A stretch of 64,000 nt of DNA, taken from assembly GCA_030620095.1 (NCBI GenBank), contig JAUTXW010001345.1, positions 3,010,501 to 3,074,500 of the forward strand. The letters run 5' to 3'. The position numbers and the translations under genes were made by a program. Source of the stretch: Kuschelorhynchus macadamiae. Its lineage: Eukaryota > Arthropoda > Insecta > Coleoptera > Curculionidae. Positions 1-12,329 of the stretch are shown here, piece by piece. Position 1 is the stretch's first letter. Every line of letters starts with the position of its first letter. A model generated the notes under the pieces. The model was not told the DNA's origin. It did not search any database and saw only the letters and a program-made list of their open reading frames with translations.

Positions 1-11
1 ATAATGCTACT

Positions 12-150
12 AACAAAGCAAATATTTAGCAATTCCTTCTTAGGGTCGCTGTGAAATATAAATTATCAGGATATTTGCATATCGGCATTTTCTTTGCGAA
101 ATTCCACAAATCCGCATCAGAATACAACTTTTTATATTAAAGCTTGTAAT
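12..150 (+). repeat. Diverged repeat block A, copy 1
   Basis: This block contains 'ggtcgctgtgaaatataaat', then 'ggatatttgca', 'ggcattttctttg' and 'cgcatcag' in order. The same ordered words recur at 638-775, so the two are duplicated copies about 625 bp apart. No coding content is seen. Confidence 0.75.
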
Positions 151-387
151 AGAAGAGTGGCATTTTATATTATACCTTGCGTTTAAAAAATAACGCAAAC
201 GTTTAATGTTTTCGCTATATCAGATATCAAAAGTGAAACTTTCTTGCCTTTGAACCATTTTAATTCATGTACCATTTCATATAGCTGTTTATCTGACTAT
301 CCTACATCTATGTCTAGATTGTTACATCGAACTAAGAGTTTTTTATTCTATTTAATTATCACATTACCTTTTCATGTCAAAACTATA

Positions 388-530
388 TTGAATACGAAAG
401 TTGTAAATGGCGCAACTAGGAACAAGATCACGTGGCCAATTGTTATATGGCAAAAGGAATAATGGGTTTTAACGTGACGTTGGAAATAATATAATATTTC
501 ATACATAGGTCTATATTTTACAATGGCTTC
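388..530 (+). repeat. Diverged repeat block B, copy 1
   Basis: Contains 'atcacgtggcca', then an 'ggaaataat/ggaataatgggttttaa' segment and 'atttcatac', 'tttacaatg' and 'ggaatgt' in order. The same series appears at 2362-2480. Confidence 0.65.
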
Positions 531-637
531 GGAATGTTGCGACTTTATTGAAATCTGAAATAGTCGTTCTGCTGCTGAGGAGGAATATATTCTACATTGT
601 GTTAAATATTTAGCAATTGAGCGTGTTTTTTGCTGCC

Positions 638-775
638 AACAAAAGAAATATTTAGAAATTCTTTGTTAAGGTCGCTGTGAAATATAAATTATGAGGATAT
701 TTGCACATTGGCATTTTCTTTGTCAAATATTACAAACACGCATCAGTATCTAACTTTGACATTAAGGCTCGTAAT
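638..775 (+). repeat. Diverged repeat block A, copy 2
   Basis: Second copy of the block at 12-150, with the same word order and roughly 80% identity by eye. It continues into a segment (about 795-975) that has a further partial copy near 3025-3295. Confidence 0.75.
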
Positions 776-794
776 AGAAAACTTAGTGGCCTTT

Positions 795-975
795 GAGGAA
801 TGTATCTTATTTATGGCAGAAATAATTCGATCTATATTAAGCCATGTTTTTTTCTATTCAATTTACTTATCTGTTACCTCTTTTTGTTTCAAAAATACTA
901 TTCTCGATAGCCAATGGAACGGCATTGCCAGAAAAGCATTATCCTTATTTATCATAAGTTATTTAAACCCCTAAA
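795..975 (+). repeat. Diverged repeat block C, copy 1
   Basis: Contains 'gaaataattcgatctatatta' truncated to its core 'cgatc.atattaag' and, further on, 'ccttatttatca.taagtta' with 'ttaa.c..c.aaagca.tt'. Both segments recur at 3025-3295. Confidence 0.55.
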
Positions 976-2361
976 GCAGTTCATGTGTTAATGTTTGTTA
1001 CACATACATTAATATTTTATATGCTAAATTAAACTTATTTGGTTTCCCACTGAGTGTAAAATCGTTTATACCATTCAAGATTACCCCTTTAAAGAAAAAG
1101 GCTTAAAAAACGCCTGTTTCCTAATCTAAAAACGTTTCCTTTGGAGCAGAAAAAAACAATTTTTGAAATAATGGCGGCAGCGTCTTATTTTTTCTGCAAT
1201 CGAGATCGAAGCCAAAACAAAAGTATGCCGTATTGTGTATGAAATTACTGTCGATGCTTATTAATTATGGTTCAAAATGATATTATTCTCGTGTGTTCTT
1301 AAAAACGGACATCAATCTTATTTTGAAATTCCCAGCCTACGTCGGTCTGAAATATATATTTATATTAGTATCATTCTGCTAAATGCCCTTTTTTTGTTTA
1401 AGGATAATATTGCCTACATTTTAATGCTGCATTGTGCAGCATTTGTCGTTTAAAATTCTGCAAAATATACATAGCTAAATATATTGTTTTAAAATAAATG
1501 TTTCAACATATAATTAAAAAATTAGCAGCAAGTTTAAAATAAAACTCAATCATAGTGAAAATAATTCATTTCAAAATAAATTGTGAACCGCAAAACAATG
1601 ATTTACCTTTTTATTATCCCATTATATAGAGTGGCTTTATTTTTTATGTACTGATGCCATGACAAAACTTGATAAACTTTCTTTCCATTTATTTCAGTTA
1701 TATTATTGCTAGGCCAGCTCGCTCGTAACGCGGTTTTCCTGTTAATAAGATTGAAAATTTCCGTCTAAATTTGCTGCAGAAGTTACTAAATTATATTCCA
1801 CCGAATTATAATATTGGGTTACCAAAGTACGAAAACTTCACAATGTATCTGTTTATCGTGATAAGAGTATAACTAATTGAAATTGCAAAGGTAACTGAAA
1901 AAGCCTTTAATACATCTTGAACTCATCAATGCGATTACAATAAAACAGAAAGACCAGCAATTAGACAAATTTAATTCCAATCCAGGCACTTTAAAAGCAG
2001 TTTACAGCATTCTTGATTATCTGTTTTAGCACGGTTTACTTAGGTTGATTATTAAAGTCAAATAACGCTGAATGGCCTTCTTGGTCTGTTCAAACATTTT
2101 AAACAATCCAAATACGTCGTATAATTTTATTTGTAGAGCCGCGCTTATTTGCAAATAGTTTAAATAGATACTATACTAAAATACTTTCTAAACGGCAGTA
2201 CTGTATCTATCATTACTATCTTTAGAAATAATTAAATTTTATCATCAAGACTACGAATTTTTGTGTTCATGTAAACTGTACTCTTAAAAATTATCAACAG
2301 CTTTCATTTTTACGTCGATTTTTACTGCCTTTTTATCTATAAATGCACATAAGTATACAAA

Positions 2362-2480
2362 ATATCACGTGGCCATTTATTAGTTGATAAAGGAAATAAT
2401 TGGTTTTAATACGACCTTGGACTCTTCGTGAAAGGATTTAAAATTTCATACAAAAGTTTTTTTTACAATGCCCTTGGAAT
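2362..2480 (+). repeat. Diverged repeat block B, copy 2
   Basis: Second copy of the series at 388-530: 'atcacgtggcca', 'ggttttaa', 'atttcatac', 'tttacaatg' and 'ggaatgt' in the same order and spacing. Confidence 0.65.
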
Positions 2481-3024
2481 GTAAAAGAAGCGGCCATAAA
2501 ACTGGTAAAATCTTTAGCAATTCCCTTCCAGGGAATATGGGACTGAAACAAATTGACAGAAAAATTAATTGGTCGTAAAACAAATTGGCCAAAAAAGGAA
2601 TTCATCGGCGGAAAAAGCCACGCTTGCAAGGTTCAAATTTAAGACTAAAATTCAATATAATATTCGGTAGCGCTGCGTGGAACTGCACCGGGCTAGCACC
2701 AGATTCATCATTTCAGCCATTTCATGAATAAAGCAATAATAGAAATATGACGACACACCGACCAGCGTGACTTAAAATATAGTTTTTATTCACTTGTGAA
2801 AAAGATTTATTGTTTCAGGCAAAATGTATAATTTCGTTTTACAATATTAAGATATAATATATAAATTTGTTTCTAGGCCAACTGTCGTAGAGTGGTATAT
2901 AGTAATTATTCTACATGCCTGTTTTTGTTTATCGAAGACACTTTTATATCCCTACTTTCTTCGTAAAATTTCACAAAATCATAACTGAGAATTTTGGTAC
3001 ATCTCCGAAATCTTATTAATCATG

Positions 3025-3295
3025 GTCGAAATAACTCGATCCATATTAAGTCTTGGATCAGAAAAAAATCCATTTTTTTCTACAGTTTAAATGCTTGTGA
3101 TTCATATGCCAGTAAATAAAGCCCTTTTTGCCGATCTTACATATTATTACACTGGATTATTAGAAGAATAACTGGATTTTTGGTTCCATTAATAGATAGT
3201 CGATACTTTATTTAAAACTCAGTGAGAAACCATTTTCAGAAACACATTTGCCTTATTTATCACTAAGTTATTTAAGCTTCCAAAGCAATTAAGCC
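3025..3295 (+). repeat. Diverged repeat block C, copy 2
   Basis: Matches 795-975 at its start ('cgatccatattaag') and its end ('ccttatttatcactaagtta'). The middle is longer in this copy, so there has been an insertion or deletion. Confidence 0.55.
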
Positions 3296-4042
3296 AAATG
3301 TCTGGCACATTCAGAAATAATTGCATGGGCAATACTAATGTATTTCCTATTCATTATTTAACTAAAGAAACAGATCAAAATTATTTAAATTAATGTTTGT
3401 TTTTGTTATTTCACATACAGCTATTAATATTTGTACATACACAAAATATGAAATTACACTACATTTCTTGTTTCTCGCTTGTTGGAAAGCATTCATAGCA
3501 TTTAAATTTTCGCTTATAAACAAAACAGGTATCTCAAAAAGTTCTCTTTACTAATCTAAATCATCTTCTTGTTTTTGGCGTGAAATGCAACAATGTTTTA
3601 AGTAATATGTTAACGCAATTTATTATGCTTACACAATATGTTTTTAGGTCGAACTTTTCCTTTTAACACAAGACAGAACTCAAACACTAAGCTCAGTTTT
3701 CAACTACAAATACATTAATTTTAGTATGTTTTATCATGCATTTTCAAAAACACAAGGTGAAAGACATTAACAGGAAAGGAAATAAAATAAAAAAATAAAG
3801 AACACTTTTATTTTTACCAAAACAGATAAACAGGAAAGTGTCTTTGTGTTTTACATTTTCAGTGTCAATGATATGTATGTATTGTTGTTTAAAAAATTAT
3901 GATGGAGTCGAGCATAGGGCCCTGACTTATCGGCCTATTTAAAAAATAAGCCCCGATTTTAATGCACACATTTGAATCTTATGCATATCATAATATGATT
4001 TTATTTTGTCAATGATAAAAGTTCAAATTTTTCTTCTAAATA

Positions 4043-4535
4043 TACAGGGTGTCAATTAAGTACTTGTACAAACTTTAAGGGATGATTCTTTGACTAATTT
4101 TAAGATTAAAAGATCATATTAACATGGGTCTGAAACGGCTTTGTTTCTGAGATACACGGCTTCCAAAAAAACAATTTTATTTGGTTTTTTGCTTATATTT
4201 TTGTTAAGGAACATGACAATTGGACATTTGGGATTCTGAGTATATTGATGACGAGAAATTCTAATATTAGTTTAGTTTTTTATTTGATGTTAGAGGCCGC
4301 CACATACAGTGTTGTTCCTGAATTTAATTAACCATAACTTTTTTGTGAAGCTTTAAATGTCATTTTTGACTAGGCAGACCTATTCTTCAGTCAATTTTAC
4401 ATTAAAAAGTTACTCTTAGTATTTGTCGCTAAAAGGAGCCATTTTGGATAAAAAAGTGTTTGAAGTTAAATCTGCGTTGAAATTTTTTAAATTGAATCAT
4501 TTCTGAGATTTTGAAAAATAAGCAAAAAAATACTT
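4043..4535 (+). repeat. Left long terminal inverted repeat
   Basis: Matches the reverse complement of 5979-6468 along its whole length, with scattered mismatches and short indels. It includes recognisable words such as 'catgggtctgaaacggcttt' and 'gccattttgga'. The match ends about 285 bp before the transposase start. Confidence 0.9.
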
Positions 4536-4819
4536 TTTCAAAATCATGTGCTATGTTACTGTATCACATTAACATATCACAATTACCAAATTAGTGAAAA
4601 TTGGATAAAAATAATAAAATCGTAAAAATGTGCTGCATCTTTCCTCTGCAGCCGCAGTACACAAGAAAATAGTATAGGTGAATCCACAGCAGGCCTTGGA
4701 AAACAATTGAGAGGTTTCCATGGTAGCAGAATCAGTTATGGCAGTTGATTTAGAATAAAACAAGTAGTTTTTTATCATTTGGCATTATAAGTAATCATTT
4801 ATCGTGTGTTTTGTCCAAA

Positions 4820-5885
4820 ATGTATCAATATACCAACGCAGAAATGGCAGACATTCATTTTACCTATGGAATGGGTCGCGGTAATGCACAAGCTGCAAAA
4901 CGAATGTATCAGGCGCGATTTCCTCAACGAGTGGCGCCACACGTCCAAACTTTTATTAATATTCACGCAAGACTTTGTGAAACTGGCAGCTTTAAAAGGA
5001 CAACAGATGTTCCAGGAAGGCCTGAAACAGTTCGAACAGTTGAGATTGAAGAAGCTGTGTTAAACAGAATTGAAGAAGACCCGCAAACTAGTACACGGAA
5101 AATAGCTCTTGAATTGAATATTACACACACTTGTTTGGCAAATTTTAAGGTTCCAACAACTTTATCCTTATCATATGCAACGTGTGCAGGCTCTATTACC
5201 TATTTTCCCCTCGGACTCGATTTTTGTGTTTGGTTGCGTAATAGATTAGTACGAGCCCCGGATTTCTTAAGCCATGTGCTTTTCACAGATGTAGCCTCGT
5301 TTTCTCGAAATTCCATAATTAACTTTCATAACAACTATATCTGGGCTGAGGATAATCCGAATGCTATCAGAGAAAATCATTTTTAGGTACTATTTTCTCT
5401 CAATATTTGGGTAGGAATTATCGGTGATCACGTTATTGGACCTTGCATTCTTCCGCAAAAGGCTTAATGGCGAAGAATATCGAAAGTTTTTGGAAGAAGA
5501 AGCACGAACTTCCCAACCATTTAGAAGAAGTTGATTTAGAAACCAGAAACAGGATGTGGTTAATACACGACGGAGCTCCGCCACACTGTAGTGTCGTTGC
5601 GCGTCAATTTCTGCACGAGAATTATTCTAACCGTCGGATAGGAAGAGCTGGACCACAAGCCTGGCCTCCCAGATCACCAGATTTGAATTCTTTGGATTAT
5701 TTTCTGTAGGTCACTTGAAGTCTTTGGTTTATAAAAGTCCAGTCCAAAATGAACAAGATCTAAGAAATAGGATATTTGAATCTTGTGCCATTATTAATCA
5801 GACGCCAGGTATATTTGAAAGAGTTCGGCAATCAATGTTAAGGCAACTTATTGCATGCATTGAAGTAGGCGGTGATCATTTTTAA
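4820..5885 (+). pseudogene. Mariner-like transposase, frameshifted
   Basis: The encoded transposase would bind the TIRs and catalyse cut-and-paste transposition. ATG at 4820 opens a frame beginning MYQYTNAEMADIHF, a DUF4817-type helix-turn-helix start common in insect mariner-like proteins. The first catalytic Asp is in VLFTD (next residue changed from the usual Glu to Val). That frame stops at 5384-5386. The catalytic part resumes in another frame: HDGAPPH carries the second Asp and SPDLNSLDYF the third, with 41 residues between them. Further downstream the frame shifts again and ends in the typical C-terminal tail (GGDHF, stop at 5883-5885). At least two frameshifts make this a dead gene. 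A TTG codon at 4811 is open in frame but ATG 4820 is the better start. Confidence 0.88.
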
Positions 5886-5978
5886 CAATTATTGTAAAAT
5901 AATGTTATTAACTAGTTTAGTTTTAGTCTTGTAAATGATTTAAGTTTTTTACCTGATAATACAATCAGTAAAAGATAT

Positions 5979-6468
5979 ATTTTTTTGCTTATTTTTCGAA
6001 ATCTCGAAAATGATCCAATTTAAAAAATTTCAACGCAGATTTAACTTCAAACACCTTTTTTCCAAAATGGCTGCTTTTAGCAACAAATACTAAGGGCACC
6101 TTTTTTATGTAGAATTAAATGGAGAATAGGTCTGCCTAGTCAAAAATGACATAAAAGGCTTCACAAAAAAGTTATGGTTAATTAAATTTAGGAACAACAC
6201 TGTATGTGGCGCCCTCTAACATTAAATAAGAAACTAAGTTAATATTTGAATTTCTCGTCATCAATATACCCAGAATCCCAAATTTTATCCAATTGGCATG
6301 TCCCTTAACAAAAATATAAGCAAAAAACTAAATAAAATTGTTTTTTCGGACGCATGTATCTCAGATACAAAGCCGTTTCAGACCCATGTTCATATGAACT
6401 TTTCATCCTAAAATTATTCAAAGAATCACCCCTTAAAGTTTATATAAGTACTTAATTGACACCCTGTA
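5979..6468 (-). repeat. Right long terminal inverted repeat
   Basis: Inverted copy of 4043-4535. The outer boundary is CCCTGTA at 6462-6468 followed by TA. The inner boundary is about 95 bp after the transposase stop. Confidence 0.9.
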
Positions 6469-6470
6469 TA

Positions 6471-7169
6471 TACCGATGTTAGTAAAAATTAAATATAGTC
6501 TACTCATAAAGCAAATGAAATATATATATTTTATTTGACATAATTGTTTAATCAATATTTAGCAAATTACAGCGAACAACTTTCTTTATATTATGTGGAA
6601 CACATTTATATTTAGCTCTTATAAGAAAACGTAGCAAAACATGACTACCCAACCCATTGATATCGCAACTAGAATATGATGTATTAACAGGACACATTGT
6701 TCTTTTAATAAACGGCTCTGGTTACAAAGTAATTTGTGGATTAGCTAGGATCAATATAAGACACACCTCAAGGTATCAATTTTGATTATAACTCTAATAT
6801 TTCTCGCTCTAGGAGGGTGCATATTGGATATTACTTACATTGCCTTCTATGTGTAAGGTCTTCTAAGATTTCGCTTAAACAATTCCAGGTATTCTGTTTT
6901 ATAATATGTAATCTACATATGAAGTAAGTAAATCACAATGAAAATACATGCTGTGTCATCCAAGAATGTTTAGGCATCGTGATTATTAAACTAAGCATTT
7001 TCTTACATAAATTAGGTTGGAAATTTCACACTGTAATTTTGTGGCCAATGCTAACTAGAAAATTTTCTTCCTACTTTGGTACCTTGGATTAAATTACACT
7101 GGAAATTTTTTGAGTCAAAATGTCTCTGTCTTTTAAAGACTGCCTTTTCGGCTCGTGCGCTGAAACTTG
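6471..7169. other. Non-coding spacer
   Basis: AT-rich sequence between the mariner element and the tandem repeat. I see no coding frame, RNA gene or clear repeat in it. Confidence 0.5.
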
Positions 7170-7500
7170 AACTCAGATAGATAGAGCTATTACCAACTGA
7201 CTTTTAATTAATTAGTGTTACTAAAGTTGGTAGTTTATATTATATACGAGTTTTATTGGAGAGGCTTCAAAATACTTAATTATTATCTACCACCTTTAGT
7301 GAAACCAAATTGTATTTGAGCCGTAGATAGAGCTATTGCCAACTGATTTTCCGTTAATGTAACTAAACTTGTTAGCTTATGTTTTCACGATCCTCCTTCG
7401 AACTACTTGTACTACCTTTACTGAAATAAGATAGTATGCTATCGATAGACTGATCTATTGCCGACCGACTTTTCATCACTTCTAACTAAGCTACGCAGTT
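7170..7500 (+). repeat. Three-copy diverged tandem repeat (~120-145 bp unit)
   Basis: The series 'gatagagctattaccaactgac', cut here to 'gctattaccaactga', occurs near 7180. Variants occur near 7328 ('gctattgccaactga') and near 7450 ('tctattgccgaccga'), each followed by a 'gt.actaa.cttg.tag' type segment. The RTE-like LINE starts immediately to the right of the last unit. Confidence 0.65.
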
Positions 7501-7511
7501 TTATTTTGTTA

Positions 7512-9735
7512 AAAATCATCATCATCAACTAGCCTCTAAAGTTCACTGCTGGACATAAGCCTCCCTTAATCGCTTCCATAGCTTCCTATCTTGTACAACC
7601 TGCATCCAGTTTGGGTGGATGCGTCTTAGATCGTCGTGCCATCTAGTTGGTGGTCGTCCCCTAATGCTGCGTGCCTTTGTCTCCATTCGATTATCTTCTT
7701 CGTCCATCTGTCATCAGTCAGTCTTGCGACATGTCCTGCCCAGTTCCACTTTAAGGTTCCTATTCTTTCGAAGGCATCGACAACTTTCGTTCTCCTACGT
7801 ATTTCTGTATTTGGCAACCTATCCCTTAAAGACAATCCCAGCATTGATCTTTCCATTGCTCGCTGTGTGGTTCTGATTTTATTTGCAGCTTTTCTGGTTA
7901 AGGCCAATGTTTCTGAAACATACGTTAGAACAGGCAACACGCACTGATCAAATACCTTCCTCTTCAAACAGACAGGGATTCTTGACTGAAACACATATTT
8001 CAATTTTCCGAATACTGCCCAGTCCTATTCTTCTAGACAGCTCGCAGATCTGATTGTCTCTTCCAATTCTGATTTCGTGGCCAAGATACTTATAAGAAGT
8101 GGTTTCTTCTACACGGTTTCCATTCAAATAAACACCATCGCCAAATTCGTCATAAGCATTATGTTGGCCTTACCTATACAATCGAAAATTAGGACTATAT
8201 CATCGGCGAATCTTAGGTGGCACAAATTTTCTCCGTTTATATTTAATCCTAGCCCGCCCGATTCTATCCTCTTGCATAGATACTGCAGAAGATTTGTGAA
8301 CAATTTTAGAGAGATAGTATCTCCCTGTCGAACCCCTCTCTCAATTAAAAATTTGCTGGTGTTTTCATGGAATCTGACACATGATGTGGCGTTTTCATAT
8401 ATTTTATAAGTGACGTGTAACGGTAGTCTATGCGACAATCAGAAAGCGCCTCGAGCATTTTTTGTTGGTCTACGGTGTCACAAGCCTTTTCATAGTCTAC
8501 GAATATCAGCACACCGGGTTTGTTATACTCCACGATCTTTTCTATCAAGCTTTTCAACAGCTGCAGATGGTCGTTAGTGCCATATCCTGAACGGAATCCA
8601 GCCTGCTCTCGTGGTTGGTGCAAGTCCAACTTGGAACAAAGCCTGGATGTGATAATCTTTGTTAATAGTTTGTAAACATGCGAGAGCAGACTGATGGGTC
8701 TGTAGTTTCCTAAAGTCGCTATATCCCCTTTCTTATACAGCAAAACAATAACGGCATTATTCCAATGGGATGTAGTACTACAATTGAAAAGGCACGCATT
8801 AAACAAAAGCTTAAGTGCTCGAAACAGTTTTTCGCCGCCCATATTTATTTAATCGACTGTCACATTATCCTCACCTGGAGCCTTGTTGTTTTTCATCTTG
8901 GAAAGTGCTTCACGAATTTCAGACGAGGCAATTTCGGGAATATCTTCGGAGCCTTGATTTACAACTTTGGGCAGTTTGACAGTTTTCTTGTTGTTTCCGC
9001 GGGATCTACATAGTTCTGCATAGAATTCTTCCACTAGTTTCAGTAAATCTTCTCTACTTGTAACAATCTCTCCTTGGCCGTTTTTTAGTTTACATATGTT
9101 TTTGTTACCTTCAGACATATTTTTTTTCAATACTTTAAGGCTTCGGTTCCTCTCAATTACCCTCGTAATCATCTCCGTGTTGAACTTACGTGTATCTGCT
9201 CTGATGGACCTGGAAATTATTTTACTAAGTTTCCTATAGGTTGCACGATTTTGGCCGTATTTGTTTCTTATTTGTCTTCTTTGCTCTAGGAGTTGTTTGA
9301 TATTCGTGCTTAGTTCTTCCTCCTTGTTCCTTTTTCTCGAACAATGCTTTCTTTCTACTTCTGTTACTGCGCTTGTAATTTTGATGTTTAGCTCTTCTAC
9401 ATTTGTGTCTGCATAGTCCCAGTACTGCACTTCATCTAAGCATTCTTCTAATTCATTCCGGAACAGTTCGGAATTTTCTGGATAAGACCGTTTTACAGCT
9501 TTCGATTTTGTTACCAACTCTTTAGTCTCTTATTTGATATTTAAATATATTTTTGCTCGTATTTTTCGATGATCACTTCCAACAGAAAATCTTTTTAAAA
9601 CGGATATCATTTACAATATATTTCTTATCCGTGATGATGTAGTCGATCTCGTTCTTCGTCATTCCATCTGGGCTTGCCCAGGTCCAACTCCGGGAAGGAT
9701 TTTTGTCAAAGAAAGAGTTCATACGCTGCGCGGTG
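7512..9735 (-). mobile_element. RTE-like LINE, 5'-truncated
   Basis: Read on the minus strand, the order is the C-terminal end of an AP-endonuclease, a linker, a reverse transcriptase and a characteristic C-terminal tail. The 3' end (near 7512) finishes in GATGATGATGAT, a short simple-repeat tail typical of RTE elements rather than poly(A). The 5' end stops inside the endonuclease near 9735, the usual outcome of incomplete target-primed reverse transcription. I could not define a target-site duplication. Confidence 0.85.
7545..9735 (-). pseudogene. LINE ORF2-like polyprotein (endonuclease end, RT), broken
   Basis: The protein would nick target DNA and reverse-transcribe the element's RNA. 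Near 9735-9540 the minus strand reads NEIDYIITDKKY then FSVGSDHR, the C-terminal motif of LINE AP-endonucleases. The long linker frame (9517-8849) is followed after one in-frame stop (8846-8848) by RT motifs: NYRPISLLSHVYKLLTKII, EQAGFRSGYGTNDH and VDYEKACDTVD (8842-8345). A frameshift near 8400 leads to RGVRQGDTISLKLFTN and the intact active-site box RFADDIVL (8438-8124). After another frame change the tail carries WAGHVARLTDDRW (8003-7626), common in RTE-type ORFs. One stop and at least two frameshifts make it inactive. Confidence 0.85.
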
Positions 9736-9739
9736 TGTC

Positions 9740-11960
9740 ACTGTCATTATTAAATTTATAGTTACATTCATTTGTCGTAGCCGTGGCAATCTCCCTTTTA
9801 CGAATAATATGATAATTTAAATATAGTACAGGATAAATTTCATCCCTCAAGTTTAGTGATATTAAATAGGGCACAATTTCAACTTTAAAATGTCCTGAAT
9901 CTGATAAAGTATACTTCTCGTTAGTAAAGTTTACGGAAATTAGTTTTTTTTGTAGGGAACAAAAACTCTTACATGACCGTAAGTAGTTAATTGAATTGGA
10001 AAGTTTTAGTTAACAAAATGTACTTCCATGAATTTTAGTAAATTAAGCTTAAATAAAAAATGAAATTTTAATATGTTTTAAAGATAATGCAAAATATTTT
10101 ACCTCACTAAAGTTTTAGGAAAAGTTTTATTTTAACCTAAAAAAATGTTTTTTATAAGAACCAAAATTATACTTCGCTTGAATTTTCTTAAACAAAATTT
10201 ATTTAGGGCAGTATATCATTCTGAAACAATGTGTAGATAATATTTAAATTTACTTAAATTTGAAAAAGTAGTTATATTTATACGCACAACTAAAATATAA
10301 ACTTACATATAATATGTATAATTAGATACAAATAATTGAGGTTAAGCAATGACAATAACTCCAATTCACCTAAAATATTAAGATATATTTTAATTAATTT
10401 TAGTAGTATGAATTTAATAAAAATGAAGAATTAAATTTTTTCTTATATTTTAAGTTTCTTTAGTTTTAGGAAGTTATATTGTTCCAGTTTTGCTAAGAAA
10501 ATGGGTCATTCATTAATTACTAGGTATACCACTAAATTAATGTTTGTGAAGTTCATTTGTATTACCTAAGTCGTAATCGATAAAAATTAAGTAATAGCTA
10601 TAACAATAGATGCAATTAAGTAATAAAGGCACCAATTATTGTTTATGTTAATTGTAGAGTTATTATAAACAATGGTTGGCTCAGCACTTGCCATAGTCGA
10701 CGCCGAGATTGTTTCATTTGAAGGAATGGTTTTATCGAATTACAGTTATTATGTCCTGTAATTAGTAGATTTTATTCTGGGTCTATGTCTTTGCCAATGA
10801 TTGTATACCTATAGACAGATAGACTGTGAGTAACCCTCGAATTTCTCATAGTAGACTTTCGTGTTTCTCTTTGCCTTGGTGTGGGTAGATTTTAAACTTC
10901 CTCAAATTATGTCTGTATATGTCGCAATATAATTATTATTTTCGTATTTTTGCTCAAATAAACGTCAAATCTACTTGTTCTCTCCTTAAGATCAGTAATT
11001 TGTTCAGTTACATTTTTTGGAGGACAAGATACATTTAAGTCTTTATTTATGGCAATCCATACAACACTAACAGGCTGCTCTATATCGCCATAATTGTTGT
11101 TTAATCGGTCTGTTACTTTCAGGTTTTTCAGAGTGGAACTTTGGTATTTACACACAATAGTATTCCGCGAATGCCGGTTCTAGATTGGTTTAAATCAGTA
11201 TTATAATTGTTAGCTTCATTGCCCCAAGTCACGTAGAGTGCACTAGTAGCACAGTGAGTTATTCGTATTTAAAAGAGAAGTAGCCCAATTGATTTAACAA
11301 TCTTTTTAAATGATTCTTTATTAACAACCTGCGAAAAACAATATTAACTAATCTAACAACTAAGTGCAATAAATCGGCAACGAAGCAGTAAACTATATAA
11401 ACACTTTGGGGCCCAATATACAACTATAACTTAGTGAGATTTACGCTATTGGTTTGCTGAATAGTCAGCTATCAACCGATAGCTCTAGAGATTAATCGCT
11501 TTAAACCGAAGCCATTTGAAAAGATAATTGGCATGCAATTTATATGCTTATTGAGTCCGATATAATTCAGAAGGCTTTTTTATTAATGAGTTTCCCATTA
11601 AACTTATAGGAGGTTAATTAAACCTTTTTTTTGGAAAATTTTTATATGAATTGCCCTAATATTTAGTAAGTTGAATCGGTATCGACATCGACCACAGAGT
11701 TTTTAACTCAAATGAAAGCTTCATGCCCTATTTCATGGAAAATGCATTTTATAATATACTTTTTAGAGCATAGGAACAAGTAGCACCCACTATCAGAGTA
11801 ATTTTTATTTCTTATTTCAATACAAGACTGTTACTTTTTTTCAGGTTATGTACTAAAAAAAAAGTGTGTAGGACTAGACACCTAAGATCATGCACACAAA
11901 TAATACACGCACCAAGAGTCCACAGGGATAACCTGACATATTTTGTTGCATTTTTCCCTT
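9740..11960. other. Non-coding AT-rich stretch
   Basis: Mostly anonymous AT-rich sequence. The only frame that looks less random is on the minus strand at 10907-11155 (82 codons, starting MCKYQSSTLKNLKV). It matches no family I recognise, and no splice sites or flanking coding exons support it, so I do not call it a gene. Confidence 0.45.
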
Positions 11961-12329
11961 TACCAAGATTACACTATGTAACATATTTTTTCAAAAATGT
12001 TGTTCCTGGTTCCACATGTGTTTTTCTGATTTATTTTGACTCACAAATATAAAAAACTTTAGTTTTCTACAGAAACTTTGCTTTTGAGATTAGGACATCG
12101 ACTTTACAAAATTTGGCCTGTTTCAAAATCAGTGAATTTACGTCTTTTCCCTTTAATTCATTCCAACCTGAAAATATGAACGCACTGCAACTTCGGATAA
12201 CTTTCGGAACGCACTACTACTAATGTCAACCACTTTATAGTTTCAAGTCAGTGGCCTGTCATTTCACTGCTTAGCTCTTGTTTATTTTCAGTACCTAAAG
12301 TTAATACACGCGCGTGCACAATAAAAATA

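Larger units (their letters stand above)
1..4040. other. AT-rich non-coding stretch with diverged duplications
   Basis: No convincing coding region is seen here; the short open frames show no recognisable motif and no family resemblance. What stands out is internal repetition: several blocks recur at low identity within the first 3.3 kb (listed separately). This suggests an old repeat array or several copies of one decayed non-coding element. Confidence 0.6.
4043..6468 (+). mobile_element. Mariner-like DNA transposon with ~490-bp TIRs
   Basis: The element starts TACAGGGTGTC and ends GACACCCTGTA, flanked by TA on each side (4041-4042 and 6469-6470), as expected for Tc1/mariner insertion at TA. 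The two ends are inverted copies of each other for about 490 bp, far longer than the roughly 30-bp TIRs of classical mariners. A broken transposase frame (4820-5885) lies between them on the plus strand. The TIRs differ by scattered substitutions and small indels, so the copy is old and presumably immobile. Confidence 0.9.

Noticed and set aside
4806..5063. Alternative 85-codon frame overlapping the mariner transposase start
   Set aside because: It lies in the wrong frame; the DUF4817-type protein is read from ATG 4820.
10907..11155. 82-codon minus-strand frame with balanced amino-acid composition
   Set aside because: It looks less random than most but matches no family I know and has no convincing flanking splice or start context.
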